Assembly: GCF_964065165.1 (NCBI RefSeq)
Contig: NZ_OZ061549.1
Span: forward strand, 1,240,001-1,304,000
DNA from: Levilactobacillus yonginensis
Lineage (GTDB): Bacteria > Bacillota > Bacilli > Lactobacillales > Lactobacillaceae
Direction: 5' to 3'
DNA: 64,000 nucleotides
The notes beneath the pieces are model-generated. The model was not told where the DNA came from. It saw only the letters and a program-made list of their open reading frames with translations, and did no database searches. Positions 8,961 through 16,936 of this stretch are shown here, one piece after another. Position 1 is the first letter of the stretch. Each line of letters starts with the position of its first letter. The translations under genes were made by a program, and so were the position numbers.

Positions 8961-9258
8961 TTAAACGGGTTCTTGGAACTAAGCTAGCTTAAATGACTGC
9001 ACTTACTCATCATTATTGGCGCGCTACTAGGTAACCGAGAGTGAGTCAAATTTAAAAATAGCGACTTGAAGACATGCTTTGCGGCTTCAAGTGAAGGGCA
9101 GGACCACCTTTTGGTTTGCCCTGCCCCTCCTACCGCGTTCCAATCCAAATTTGGCGAATAGTAAGGCGGCAATTTCCCACTATATCTGACTAAACCCCAA
9201 TACCCAATCTTGATTGAATCAGGCATAGTGGGTGTTTCAATGTTTTCACCTTTAGTTA
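8961..9258 (+). repeat. Structured intergenic element, family B, copy B1
   Basis: It starts with a TTAAACGGGTTCTTGGAACT segment, carries the hairpin ACTTGAAGAC...GGCTTCAAGT and the block CAATCCAAATTTGGCGAA, and ends in TTCACCTTTAGTT. All these are shared with copies at 9931 and 56649. It lies between family A copy A3 and the 3' side of the antitoxin gene. Confidence 0.65.
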
Positions 9259-9431
9259 AAATATCTAACCTCAACTATCATCCTAATACCTTCTAATTAA
9301 CTGCTAATTAATAATTCCACAACAAGTCTCAATCTGTTGCTAGCACACCAAAAAGGCCATGACATCCGCCACAGCCCCGCTAAATCACTATTTATCAAAA
9401 TCTGTAAATAGATCCAGTCGATTCACCGGAT

Positions 9432-9719
9432 TCACTGATTATCGTTCAAGTCCTGCCAGAGTTCCTCGACCGAAGCAAAGGTCTGAGTCTCGCCCATCTT
9501 CGCCTCTCGTTCAACTTCCTGACGCAACGCTTGCTTAGAGAGCTCAACGTCAAACGGCAGGGAACCGTCCGCCACGGATTGTTGTAGAAATAAATTAATG
9601 GCCGTGGTCAGACTCATGTCGTACTGCGCATATACTTTGGTTGCTTGTTCTTTTAGGCCGGCAACTAACGCCACATCAAGGTGTTCCGGTTGATTGATGT
9701 TCAGTTCTGAATGGTTCAT
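9432..9719 (-). CDS. RelB/DinJ-family antitoxin, orphan
   Basis: A 95-residue ribbon-helix-helix protein. Its N-terminal half (LDVALVAGLKEQATKVYAQY, then MSLTTAINLFLQQSV) matches the RelB/DinJ antitoxin pattern, and the C-terminal half is acidic and helical, as expected for a toxin-wrapping tail. GGAG lies 9 nt before the ATG at 9719; a GTG at 9728 overlaps the ribosome site and is unlikely. No RelE/YafQ-type toxin is found on either side: intergenic repeats flank it. It may be an orphan regulator or the remnant of a toxin-antitoxin pair. Confidence 0.8.
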   Translation of the reverse strand: MNHSELNINQPEHLDVALVAGLKEQATKVYAQYDMSLTTAINLFLQQSVADGSLPFDVELSKQALRQEVEREAKMGETQTFASVEELWQDLNDNQ

Positions 9720-9890
9720 GCTCTTCACTCCTTCATAAAAGTCTACCTAACCTCACCTGCAAGCCAACTTTAGCATGGCCTTATAGGGTCAGACAACCAT
9801 TATCGTTTTAGGGTCGTCAGCCATTAAGATATTCAATTATTTGTCGGCAAATCGGCAATGCGGTCATCTTTCTAGGTACCAAATCGCCAG

Positions 9891-10257
9891 CCACCTGCAT
9901 CTGTCAGAGATTCTGCCTGTTGTGGGGAACGCCTCCGGTTAACCGGGTTCTTAGGCTTAAATGCCTGAATGACAGGAACTTACGCAATATCATTGACACT
10001 CAACTAGATAGCCGAGAGTGAGCCAAATTTGGACTCAGCCGTGGGATTTTCAAGTGATTTTCTTGAAAATGGCGACTTGAAGACGTGCTTTGCGGCTTCA
10101 AGCGAGGGGCAAGACCGCTTTTTGGCTTGTCCCGTCCTACCCACCGCGTTCCAGTCCAAATTTGGCGAACGGTAAGGCGACATTTTTTCACTATGCCTGA
10201 CCCACTCCTGGTTGTATCAGGCATAGTAGGTGTTTCAGTACTTTCAACCTTTAGATA
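9891..10257 (+). repeat. Family B element copy B2 with truncated family A head
   Basis: Positions 9891-9938 match the left end of copy A3 (CTGTCAGAGATT, TGTTGTGGGGAACG) up to GCCTCCGG. The sequence then continues directly as family B (TTAACCGGGTTCTTAGG). So the interior of family A is missing between two CCTCCGG repeats. The family B part has strong pairings: GCCAAATTTGGAC with GTCCAAATTTGGC, and CTATGCCTGA with TCAGGCATAG. Confidence 0.65.
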
Positions 10258-10261
10258 ACAA

Positions 10262-10323
10262 AAAAAGACGTCTGTCCCCCGTCCAGTCAGCCCTGAGGCT
10301 ACCGTCGTGGTGTCAGACGTCTA
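10262..10323 (-). terminator. Terminator of the ABC-F gene
   Basis: On the minus strand AGACGTCTG and CAGACGTCT form the stem, followed by a run of seven T, 14 nt behind the ABC-F stop. The loop is long and can fold further. Confidence 0.75.
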
Positions 10324-10336
10324 TGAATATTAAAGC

Positions 10337-11968
10337 TTATTTTTCATCGTAAAGTGCAGCGACTTGTTCCTGAACTTGCTTATGATTCAGGAATTCGTCA
10401 TAAGTAGAATCTGCCCGGTCAACGATGCCCTTAGGACTTACTTCGATGATCCGGTTTGCAATCGTTTGGATGAACTCGTGGTCATGGGACGTGTAGATGA
10501 TACTGCCCGTAAACGAAACCAGGCTGTCGTTCAATGACGTAATGGATTCCAAGTCTAAATGATTCGTTGGGTCGTCCAGTAACAGGACGTTGGCCTTACT
10601 CAACATCATCTTGGAAAGCATTGCCCGGACCTTTTCGCCCCCGGACATCACGTCGACTTCCCGATTTACGTCATCCCCAGAGAAAAGCATCTTCCCTAAG
10701 AAGCCGCGCAAGAAGGTGTTATCGCTCTCTTCCTTGGAAGCAAATTGCCGTAACCAGTCAATGACGGATAGCTGGTTTTCAGCAAAGTAATCGTTGACGT
10801 TCTTGGGGAGGTAGGTCGTGCTGGTCGTTTGGCCCCACACAACGTTCCCACTATCTGGTTCCATTTCACCAGCGATGATCTGCATCAACGTCGTGGTGGT
10901 CAAGTCGTTGCGGCTAGTGAAAGCCGTCTTTTCGCCTGGCCGTAACGTGAAGCTCACGTCGTCCAAAATCGTCACGCCATCAATCGCCTTAGAAACGTGT
11001 TCCACCCGCAGGAGGTCGTTACCAAGTTCCCGTTCCGGGTTGAACTTGATGAAGGGGTACTTCCGTGAAGAAGGCTTGATGTCGTCCAAGGTAATCTTTT
11101 CCAACTGTTTCTTTCGTGAAGTGGCCTGCTTAGACTTGGAGGCGTTGGCACTGAATCGCGCCACGAAGTCTTGTAATTGCTTGATTTGATCAGCCTTTTT
11201 GGCGTTGGCGTTCGCCTTCAGCTGGGCGGCTAACTCGCTGGATTCCATCCAGAAGTCGTAGTTCCCGACAAACAGCGTAATTTTCCCAAAGTCCACGTCA
11301 CACATGTTCGTGCAGACCTGGTTCAAGAAATGCCGGTCATGGGAAACCACAATGACGGTGTTTTCGTAATCTGCCAGGAAATTTTCCAACCAACTAATAG
11401 ATTGGACATCTAACCCGTTGGTCGGTTCGTCCAAGAGTAACACGTCAGGATGACCAAACAAAGCTTGGCCCAACAGGACTTTCACTTTTTGTGATTCCGT
11501 CAGTTCACTCATCAAGACCTGGTGTAAAGACTCATCAATACCCAGCGCTTGTAACATCTGAGATGCTTCGGATTCGGCTTCCCAACCACCCATTTCACCA
11601 AATTCACCTTCTAATTCAGCCGCGCGAAGTCCGTCGGCGTCACTGAAATCAGGCTTCATGTAGATGGCGTTTTTTTCAGTCATGATATCGTAGAGCTTTT
11701 GATGGCCCCGAATGACCGTGTCCATCACCTTTTCATCTTCAAAGGCAAAGTGATCTTGGTTCAAGCTGGACATCCGTTCGTTTGGTCCCATGGAGACGTT
11801 CCCGGTCGTGGGCTTCAACTTACCTTCGATGATCTTCAGGAAAGTGGATTTCCCAGCGCCGTTAGCGCCAATGACCCCATAACAATTCCCCGGGGTGAAC
11901 TTAAGATTAACATCGTCGTAGAGCTTCCGGTCGGAGAACTGCATACTGACATTATTGACGGTTAACAT
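10337..11968 (-). CDS. ABC-F family ATPase
   Basis: A 543-residue soluble protein with two ABC domains and no membrane segments. ABC-F proteins act on ribosomes (translation factors or antibiotic resistance). Domain 1 has Walker A GANGAGKST, an unusual signature LTESQKVKVLLGQ and Walker B LLLDEPTN. An alpha-helical linker follows (about 235-320). Domain 2 has a degenerate Walker A (SRNDLTTTTL instead of GxxGxGKT), signature MSGGEKVRAML and LLLDDPTNHLD. This pattern resembles the YkpA/YbiT branch rather than a known resistance subgroup. The leader contains a terminator-like hairpin. ATG 11968 follows AGGAGG. Confidence 0.9.
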   Translation of the reverse strand: MLTVNNVSMQFSDRKLYDDVNLKFTPGNCYGVIGANGAGKSTFLKIIEGKLKPTTGNVSMGPNERMSSLNQDHFAFEDEKVMDTVIRGHQKLYDIMTEKNAIYMKPDFSDADGLRAAELEGEFGEMGGWEAESEASQMLQALGIDESLHQVLMSELTESQKVKVLLGQALFGHPDVLLLDEPTNGLDVQSISWLENFLADYENTVIVVSHDRHFLNQVCTNMCDVDFGKITLFVGNYDFWMESSELAAQLKANANAKKADQIKQLQDFVARFSANASKSKQATSRKKQLEKITLDDIKPSSRKYPFIKFNPERELGNDLLRVEHVSKAIDGVTILDDVSFTLRPGEKTAFTSRNDLTTTTLMQIIAGEMEPDSGNVVWGQTTSTTYLPKNVNDYFAENQLSVIDWLRQFASKEESDNTFLRGFLGKMLFSGDDVNREVDVMSGGEKVRAMLSKMMLSKANVLLLDDPTNHLDLESITSLNDSLVSFTGSIIYTSHDHEFIQTIANRIIEVSPKGIVDRADSTYDEFLNHKQVQEQVAALYDEK

Positions 11969-11995
11969 GAACGATACCTCCTGTGATTTGTGCGT

Positions 11996-12033
11996 AAAAA
12001 ACCAACGCGTCTGATTAACGGCAACGTTGGTTT
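11996..12033 (-). promoter_or_regulatory. Terminator-like hairpin in the ABC-F leader
   Basis: On the minus strand AAACCAACG pairs with CGTTGGTTT, followed by TTTACG, about 30 nt before the ribosome site. Position and shape suggest transcription attenuation, a known way of controlling ABC-F genes; the mechanism here is inferred. Confidence 0.5.
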
Positions 12034-12100
12034 CAACTTATATTCGTTATGACATGTTAGGGTAGTTTACCATAAAACCAAGCGACAAGCAACGCTTACG

Positions 12101-12961
12101 CTACGTCCAGGTCTGTTGGGCGGCGTAACGTTCCCGATAAGACTTCGGGGTCATCTGGAAACGCTGCTTAAACGTCACAAAGAAATTTTTCTCCGTCCGA
12201 AACCCCGTCTTGAGGGCAATGCTTTGAATGGATTCTTGCGATGTCATCAACAACTGGGTCGCCCGTTCCAACCGAATCTGTCCGAGATACGCTTTGGGCG
12301 AGATGCCCATGTATTCTTTGAAGTACCGAGAAAAATAAACACTGGAGTAGTTTAGTCGTTCCGCTAACTCAGCAATGGACACCGCCTGGCTATACTTTTC
12401 CTGAATCTCCGTAACTGCCTGGCGCAACGGTTGGGGTAACGGTAACTGGTCGCTATTGACCTGACCGTTAACAGTTAGCTTCTTTAACAGCTGACCCACC
12501 AATTGATACTCCGCACCTAGGCTGGCAAGATAGTCCGCCTGATCGACTGGTTCTTCACCACCACTCGCCGCCAGCGTTCTCACCGAACGCGCTAGTTCTT
12601 GGTACGGTTCACTATTTAAGTCCAGATCCAGCGGCCCCCAAATAGGCAACTGGTCGTTACCCACCACGTTACGCAACCACGCTGCTGGTAGCAACAGTGT
12701 CATCACTTGATTATCTTCATCCAAGAAGGTCTCATAGCTATGGACCACTTCCGAATTAATCACGTACAGGTGGCTTGGCTGCATTTCATAAGTTGAACCA
12801 CCAATGTGGACAGTTCCTGGTCGGCCCTTGTAGGCAAAGGCCAGTTCAACCGCCTGGTGCCAATGTGGTAAAACTAGCTTCAGACCAACTGTTCCGTGTG
12901 AAATCACTCGTAACGGTAACGCCATTTTAAAATTCAAACGCTCATGATAAGGCCGTGGCAT
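12101..12961 (-). CDS. AraC-family transcriptional regulator
   Basis: A 286-residue protein with a cupin-like sensor domain (HWHQAVELAFAYKG) and a C-terminal double helix-turn-helix (about residues 190-280: IAELAERLNYSSVYFSRYFKEYMGIS, then IALKTGFRTEKNFFVTFKQRFQMTPKSYR, read here in shortened form as SVYFSRYFKEYMG and FFVTFKQRFQMTPKSYR). AraC members of this layout usually sense sugars. No target operon is adjacent: downstream is the ABC-F gene and upstream a non-coding stretch. ATG 12961 lies 6 nt behind GGGGGA. Confidence 0.85.
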   Translation of the reverse strand: MPRPYHERLNFKMALPLRVISHGTVGLKLVLPHWHQAVELAFAYKGRPGTVHIGGSTYEMQPSHLYVINSEVVHSYETFLDEDNQVMTLLLPAAWLRNVVGNDQLPIWGPLDLDLNSEPYQELARSVRTLAASGGEEPVDQADYLASLGAEYQLVGQLLKKLTVNGQVNSDQLPLPQPLRQAVTEIQEKYSQAVSIAELAERLNYSSVYFSRYFKEYMGISPKAYLGQIRLERATQLLMTSQESIQSIALKTGFRTEKNFFVTFKQRFQMTPKSYRERYAAQQTWT

Positions 12962-13104
12962 GACAGGTCCCCCATTTCTGTTCGCGGCAAATAGAAAACG
13001 GTTTCATTCCAACATCTATTAAATAGACCAATTTCTTTCATCTAGCATACCACGTCTGTTCGCTAGATGGTTAAATTTAGTAATTTAATCATCATATTAC
13101 GGGA

Positions 13105-13133
13105 TTATGCAATTATTCAATCCCCGGTACAAT
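13105..13133 (+). promoter_or_regulatory. Putative promoter of the non-coding RNA candidate
   Basis: TTATGC (13105-13110), a 17-nt spacer and TACAAT (13128-13133). The -35 is weak. Confidence 0.35.
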
Positions 13134-13139
13134 GAACTT

Positions 13140-13452
13140 GCAACATGCGGTGGGGGACTAAAATGTTTCCCGCCAGTCAGGTTGTCCGTAGTCTGCAAAG
13201 ACCGCAAACGTTCACCGCTTGGTCTTGGGGGCCAAGCACGAGCGCATTCTTAGATAGCGTGGGCCGTAACCAGGCTATTTAACCAATTGAAACAGACCGC
13301 ACTGATCAGGTGTTGGGGGACAACTGATCAACTGAAACTTTCCAACGATTTCATGCGACCGACAGGGCTTGCTTGGGGGAGCATTCACTGTTGGCTTCTT
13401 CTGGAGAATGATATGGCCATTGGAGGCTACTGGGGGACTAAAAAGGGCTTGT
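13140..13452 (+). ncRNA. Candidate non-coding RNA with repeated G-rich hairpins, terminator split by an IS
   Basis: No credible reading frame crosses this stretch. Five GGGGG blocks occur at 13152, 13227, 13315, 13375 and 13432. Three are placed in predicted hairpin loops: GCTTGG/CCAAGC, TGATCAG/CTGATCA and TGCT/AGCA. TGGGGGACTAAAA is repeated almost exactly at both ends. The region ends with AAAAAGGGCTTG, whose partner CAAGCCCTTTTT lies beyond the IS at 14962-14973; together they form a strong terminator. So the original transcript probably ran from ~13140 through ~14975 minus the IS, about 340 nt. Confidence 0.45.
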
Positions 13453-13503
13453 TGAAGTGAACCCCCAAGGTTGGACAGAAAGTCCAACCTTGGGGGTTTT
13501 ACT

Positions 13504-13995
13504 ATGGTTAAGTTTGATTTAGATTTTAGAATTAAGGTCGTCACTGAATATTTGAGTGGAGTTGGATCAACCTCATTGGCCAGAAAACATGGTATCAGCA
13601 AGGAAGAAACTATCCTTCTTTGGGTTAGTCGCTTCCGGAAATACGGTATAGCTGGATTGAAGCTGAAGGATCAGAAGCCAGAATATTCTAGTCAGTTCAA
13701 GGTTGATGTATTAAACTGGAGAAAACAACATCAGGCCTCGCTTCCGGTAACGGCTCTGCACTTCAATCTATCTTCGCCAAGCACCATCTGGCAATGGGAG
13801 AAGCGCTTTGAGGAGCAAGGAATCGCTGGCCTTGAACGGAAGCGAGGAAAGCCTAAAATCATGGCTAAACATAAGCAAACGAAGCCTTCAAAGAGTCGCA
13901 ATAACTCCAGTACCGCCGATGAATTGAAGCAATTAAAACAAGAAAACTTGATGTTAAAGATTGAGAATGAATACCTAAAAAACTCGATGCCTTAG
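13504..13995 (+). CDS. IS150-type transposase OrfA
   Basis: A 163-residue DNA-binding subunit. It has two helix-turn-helix units ([20 protein letters not shown] and [20 protein letters not shown]) and a C-terminal leucine-zipper-like region ([20 protein letters not shown]). The reading frame ends early after a run of six A at CTA AAA AAC. A -1 shift there, or one extra A, would give the usual basic tail [16 protein letters not shown] and end at the TAG overlapping the orfB GTG. ATG 13504 lies 7 nt behind GGGGG. Confidence 0.9.
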   Translation: MVKFDLDFRIKVVTEYLSGVGSTSLARKHGISKEETILLWVSRFRKYGIAGLKLKDQKPEYSSQFKVDVLNWRKQHQASLPVTALHFNLSSPSTIWQWEKRFEEQGIAGLERKRGKPKIMAKHKQTKPSKSRNNSSTADELKQLKQENLMLKIENEYLKNSMP

Positions 13996-14032
13996 CTCAG
14001 AAGAAGTCAGCAGACAAGAAATCTCGCAAATA

Positions 14033-14914
14033 GTGACCGAGTTAAGGCAGGTCTTTCAAGTGCCCATCAAGCTCCTACTCAAGGTCGTCAAAGTACCAAG
14101 AAGTACGTATTATTACGCACGCTCACATCGTCAGCGTGAAAAACTAGATGATTCTCCAATCATTCAGGCAATCGATGAGATTCGGCAGGAGGATTCTAAG
14201 TACACCAAGAAGTATGGTTATCGACGACTAACTAAAGCCTTACAAGAACATGGATTCACAGTGAATCATAAGCGAGTCTTACGCTTAATGCATGAGCATG
14301 ATTGGCTTTGTTTAGCATACAATCGCCAAAAACGTAAATATAATTCATACAAAGGAACCGTTGGTAAAATTGCGTCAAATCGGTTAAACCGACGATTCAA
14401 GACGGACCGTCCTTATCAGAAACTGGTCACAGATGTTAGTGAATTTCGATATGGTGGTATGAGTCAAAGTGAACGGGTCTACTTAGAACCAGTCATTGAC
14501 CTCTTCTCAGGCGAAGTATTGGCTTTCAACATCAGTGACCATCCGACAGTAGAGTTCGCTTTAAAACCGCTTAAAGAAGCCTTAGAGAGATTGCCAAAAT
14601 TAGGCTATCGAACAACAGTCCACACGGATCAAGGCTTCCAGTACCAACACAAATTCTGGCGAGAAACACTCAAAGAACATCGCGTATTTCAAAGTATGTC
14701 ACGCAAAGCAACTTGCCTAGACAATGCGTCAGTTGAATCATTCTTCCACATCATGAAGGTCGAAGTTATGGATGAACATTTTGAGAACAAGGAAGACTTG
14801 ACTCAAGCTATGACTGAATGGATCAACTTTTACAATAAACGTCGGATCAAAACAAAACTGGATGGCAAGTCCCCGGAAAAATACCGGGAACTCGCCATCC
14901 AGAAGGCAGCGTAA
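14033..14914 (+). CDS. IS150-type transposase OrfB (DDE integrase domain)
   Basis: A 293-residue catalytic subunit. It has an N-terminal HTH_21-type region and an rve integrase core with the DDE triad in VTDVSEFRY, VHTDQGFQY and CLDNASVESFFHIMKVE, followed by the family's FYNKRRI box. The GTG at 14033 overlaps the stop of the -1 frame from orfA (TAGTG), which suggests coupled translation. The full-length domain indicates an intact, probably active enzyme. Confidence 0.92.
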   Translation: MTELRQVFQVPIKLLLKVVKVPRSTYYYARSHRQREKLDDSPIIQAIDEIRQEDSKYTKKYGYRRLTKALQEHGFTVNHKRVLRLMHEHDWLCLAYNRQKRKYNSYKGTVGKIASNRLNRRFKTDRPYQKLVTDVSEFRYGGMSQSERVYLEPVIDLFSGEVLAFNISDHPTVEFALKPLKEALERLPKLGYRTTVHTDQGFQYQHKFWRETLKEHRVFQSMSRKATCLDNASVESFFHIMKVEVMDEHFENKEDLTQAMTEWINFYNKRRIKTKLDGKSPEKYRELAIQKAA

Positions 14915-14948
14915 ATTCTGTGTCCAACTTTAAGGGTTCACTTCATGT

Positions 14949-15263
14949 GGCACTGTTGCCGCAAGCCCTTTTTCATGTTTGTTAGTAAATTAGAATCTAA
15001 AGTACCGTCCTCCGGCTACGTTACTTTTCACCCGCAACATGGTTAAACTTGCCGTCAAACTGACCACGACGTTAGCATCGGTTTCACCCTCATTATTCAT
15101 GGTAATCGTGCTTACTAACTTATATCAATTGGCTCGTCTAAACAGCGAATATAGCAAACCACCCTGCCACTAGCTAAGACCGCCGATACTTTTCGGAGCT
15201 TAAGCCACGCTCCGTTCTCCACGGTCGGCGCTGCCCTGAACGTTCAGTGATGGAGTCAAAACA
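14949..15263. other. Gene-free stretch after IS copy 1
   Basis: 14962-14973 is the right arm of the terminator interrupted by the IS. A short piece at 15005-15022 (CCTCCGGCTACG) resembles the 3' end of family A elements. 15160-15235 can form weak GC-rich hairpins. I see no gene here. Confidence 0.5.
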
Positions 15264-15596
15264 CTAGTCTGGTAAAATTTCTACGCTGGCTAATAAATCA
15301 CCTTTAACAGTCATCCGGAACGGACTAACCCCGTTGAAACCCTTGCCAGTCACGCTCAGATGGACCGTCCAGGTCGTTGCATCATCCTGCGTAAAATCCT
15401 GTAATGCAAACTGAGACTCCTTACCAATATTGTCGGTCTGATTCCACTTGGCAATCTCAGCTGAGCCACGGTAAACATTGCCCCAATCATCTAAAAAAGC
15501 GTCCGGCGCGAACTGGGCGACAAATTGCTCGGAATCAGCATCGTTGGTCGCGGTAATGAAATTCGTAATTGCGGTAGGTAAAGTTAAATCATCCAT
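15264..15596 (-). CDS. NTF2-like (SnoaL-type) fold protein
   Basis: A 110-residue small protein of the nuclear transport factor 2-like fold, which includes enzymes and ligand-binding proteins. The pattern of an N-terminal helix (ITNFITATNDADSEQFVAQF), then FAPDAFLDDWGNVYRGSAEI and a curved sheet ending in SVEILPD is typical of the SnoaL branch. Substrate is unknown. The ATG at 15596 has GGAG 8 nt upstream. It appears monocistronic. Confidence 0.75.
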   Translation of the reverse strand: MDDLTLPTAITNFITATNDADSEQFVAQFAPDAFLDDWGNVYRGSAEIAKWNQTDNIGKESQFALQDFTQDDATTWTVHLSVTGKGFNGVSPFRMTVKGDLLASVEILPD

Positions 15597-15828
15597 AGTC
15601 GGTTCTCCTTTATGTATGGGCACATTATTCATTCAGCCCATGAAGTGTCTTTAGTATGCAAGAATCCGGTTTCATTATCAAGCAACTCGGCTCTCTAACT
15701 TAGATCCGTTAACGACGCCCAATACTGGTACCAGTGAATCTCAACTGACTGCATTACGTGCCACAAAATCATTTCTTGCAATGAACCATGCCGGGGCGTA
15801 ATCTTTTCCGTAAAGGGGATTGATACTC

Positions 15829-16029
15829 ATGGATGAAATTGTCTATTTTGAATATTCTGCAGGGGCCCAAGCATTAGATCCAAATATTTTCAAATGTAAG
15901 GTGGATGGGAAAAAGATTTTGAAAATCGATTATCCAGATAGTAATGGCTTCATCGCCATTCATAAAAAGAACGATGAAACGGAGTACGTGAAAGCTAGTT
16001 TTATGAAGTTTAAAACGCGGAAACAATAA
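15829..16029 (+). CDS. Small conserved-looking hypothetical protein
   Basis: A 66-residue protein with no membrane segment, rich in Lys, Asp and Phe/Tyr. Alternating hydrophobic residues (KILKIDYPDSNGFIAIHKK) suggest a small beta-sheet fold. The ATG at 15829 follows AAAGGGG at about 8 nt; a TTG nine bases upstream is less likely. The coding sequence is distinctly AT-richer than its neighbours. No domain recognised. Confidence 0.5.
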   Translation: MDEIVYFEYSAGAQALDPNIFKCKVDGKKILKIDYPDSNGFIAIHKKNDETEYVKASFMKFKTRKQ

Positions 16030-16112
16030 TTAATCATGGCGGGCGTAGACAAATCCGGATGGATGATGTTTATCGCCTTTTTAATTTCAGGGCCCTTCTC
16101 TTGCGCATCAAG

Positions 16113-16144
16113 AAAAGCCTTACCAGGCAATCCCGGTAAGGCTT
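16113..16144 (-). terminator. Terminator of the secreted-protein gene at 16163
   Basis: On the minus strand AAGCCTTACC and GGTAAGGCTT pair, followed by TTCTTG. Confidence 0.8.
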
Positions 16145-16162
16145 AATGACTCAACGATCTCT

Positions 16163-16669
16163 TTATCTGCCATAGTACTCGTAGGCTTTCAAATGCTTGG
16201 ATTGCTGCTTCGTCTTGTAGGCGAAGGTAGCAAATGTATTCCGCTCGCCGTATTCCTTAAGCACTTTGATTTTCTTGCCATGATAGGTCTTGGTGATAAT
16301 CTTTTCGTGAAATTTAATCTCGTTAAATGCACTTAACTTAGGCTTCTTGCCTTCTGGCCAAAAAGAATAGTAAATATTATTATTGGATGTTTTGAATGCA
16401 TAGAGCCAAGAATCAGTGCCCTTTTTTCGACTAATTTTGTGTAACTTGAACACTGAGGTGGTGCCTGGATCGTAATCAGTCCATTTCTTAGCGCTAATTT
16501 TCGTTCTCGTACCGTCTTCCTTGTTATACCAAGTTCCCCGGAAGTTTTTGGGAAAACTAGTCATTGCTGTCAGCTTGGCCGCGGAAGCCGTGTCAGTTGG
16601 TACCGCCACAGCGACACCACCAAAGGTCGCAGCCGCCAGTGTCGTCAATAGAATATTCTTGATTTTCAT
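16163..16669 (-). CDS. Small secreted protein, lactobacillus-type
   Basis: A 168-residue protein with a clear signal peptide (MKIKNILL start, Ala-rich core, cleavage near TASAA). The mature part is basic and Tyr/Lys-rich with the opening motif FPKNFRGTWYN. The gene at 49043 has the same plan (signal peptide, then VLRGKWEHK, then a basic beta-rich domain of ~110 residues), so the two are probably distant paralogues. No enzymatic motif is seen. A cell-envelope or matrix role is inference. It is followed by its own terminator. Confidence 0.65.
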   Translation of the reverse strand: MKIKNILLTTLAAATFGGVAVAVPTDTASAAKLTAMTSFPKNFRGTWYNKEDGTRTKISAKKWTDYDPGTTSVFKLHKISRKKGTDSWLYAFKTSNNNIYYSFWPEGKKPKLSAFNEIKFHEKIITKTYHGKKIKVLKEYGERNTFATFAYKTKQQSKHLKAYEYYGR

Positions 16670-16811
16670 TGCTTACTAACCCCTAACTCAAATTATGTAT
16701 TGTTGGGTAGCTGGCTTCGTACTCGCCCACCACCCAAACACCATTGTACAAAGTTAGGGTGTCACAATTTGTCATTTGCAGAGTCTGACAGCAAAATACT
16801 AAAATTTCTAA

Positions 16812-16849
16812 GTACAGTAAAGGCCCGGCATGCCGGGCCTTTACTGTAC
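16812..16849. repeat. Perfect 38-bp palindrome
   Basis: GTACAGTAAAGGCCCGGCA is followed directly by its exact reverse complement, with no loop and no T-tract. It lies between the secreted-protein gene start and family A copy A6. It may be a terminator or a protein-binding or cruciform site. Confidence 0.8.
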
Positions 16850-16936
16850 GATTTACTTTTAATCTTTAACCATCTTTTTTAACCGACTAAAAGTTGTCGC
16901 TGAAACAACAACCCAACTAATCGACTGGTCTCACAA

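Larger units (their letters stand above)
13453..14945 (+). mobile_element. IS3-family (IS150-type) insertion sequence, copy 1
   Basis: A 1493-bp element with terminal inverted repeats TGAAGTGAACCC and GGGTTCACTTCA, flanked by the direct repeat TGT (13450-13452 and 14946-14948). It carries orfA and orfB in different frames. Just inside the left end, a perfect 17-bp hairpin (13460-13476 with 13482-13498) ending in TTTT covers the ribosome site of orfA. That should block expression from outside transcripts. It is inserted in the loop of a terminator hairpin. Copy 2 at 34030 appears identical. Confidence 0.93.

Noticed and set aside
8984..9274. A minus-strand 96-codon frame beginning MPDSIKIGY in family B, with a similar frame (MPDTARIGY) at 56727-56933
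   Set aside because: The similarity follows from the shared DNA element. The copy at 10000-10224 is frameshifted after a few codons, and the frame runs through strong palindromes. I favour structure over coding, but a decayed small gene cannot be fully excluded.
9432..9719. Complete toxin-antitoxin system
   Set aside because: No toxin-like frame is found within several hundred bases on either strand.
13140..13452. CRISPR or tracrRNA region because of recurrent GGGGGAC motifs
   Set aside because: The motif is too short, spacings are irregular (75, 88, 60 and 57 nt), and no cas genes are present.
13275..13601. A 108-codon minus-strand frame spanning the IS left end
   Set aside because: It crosses the IS boundary, the same frame recurs at 33957 with a different C-terminus, and it is antisense to orfA.
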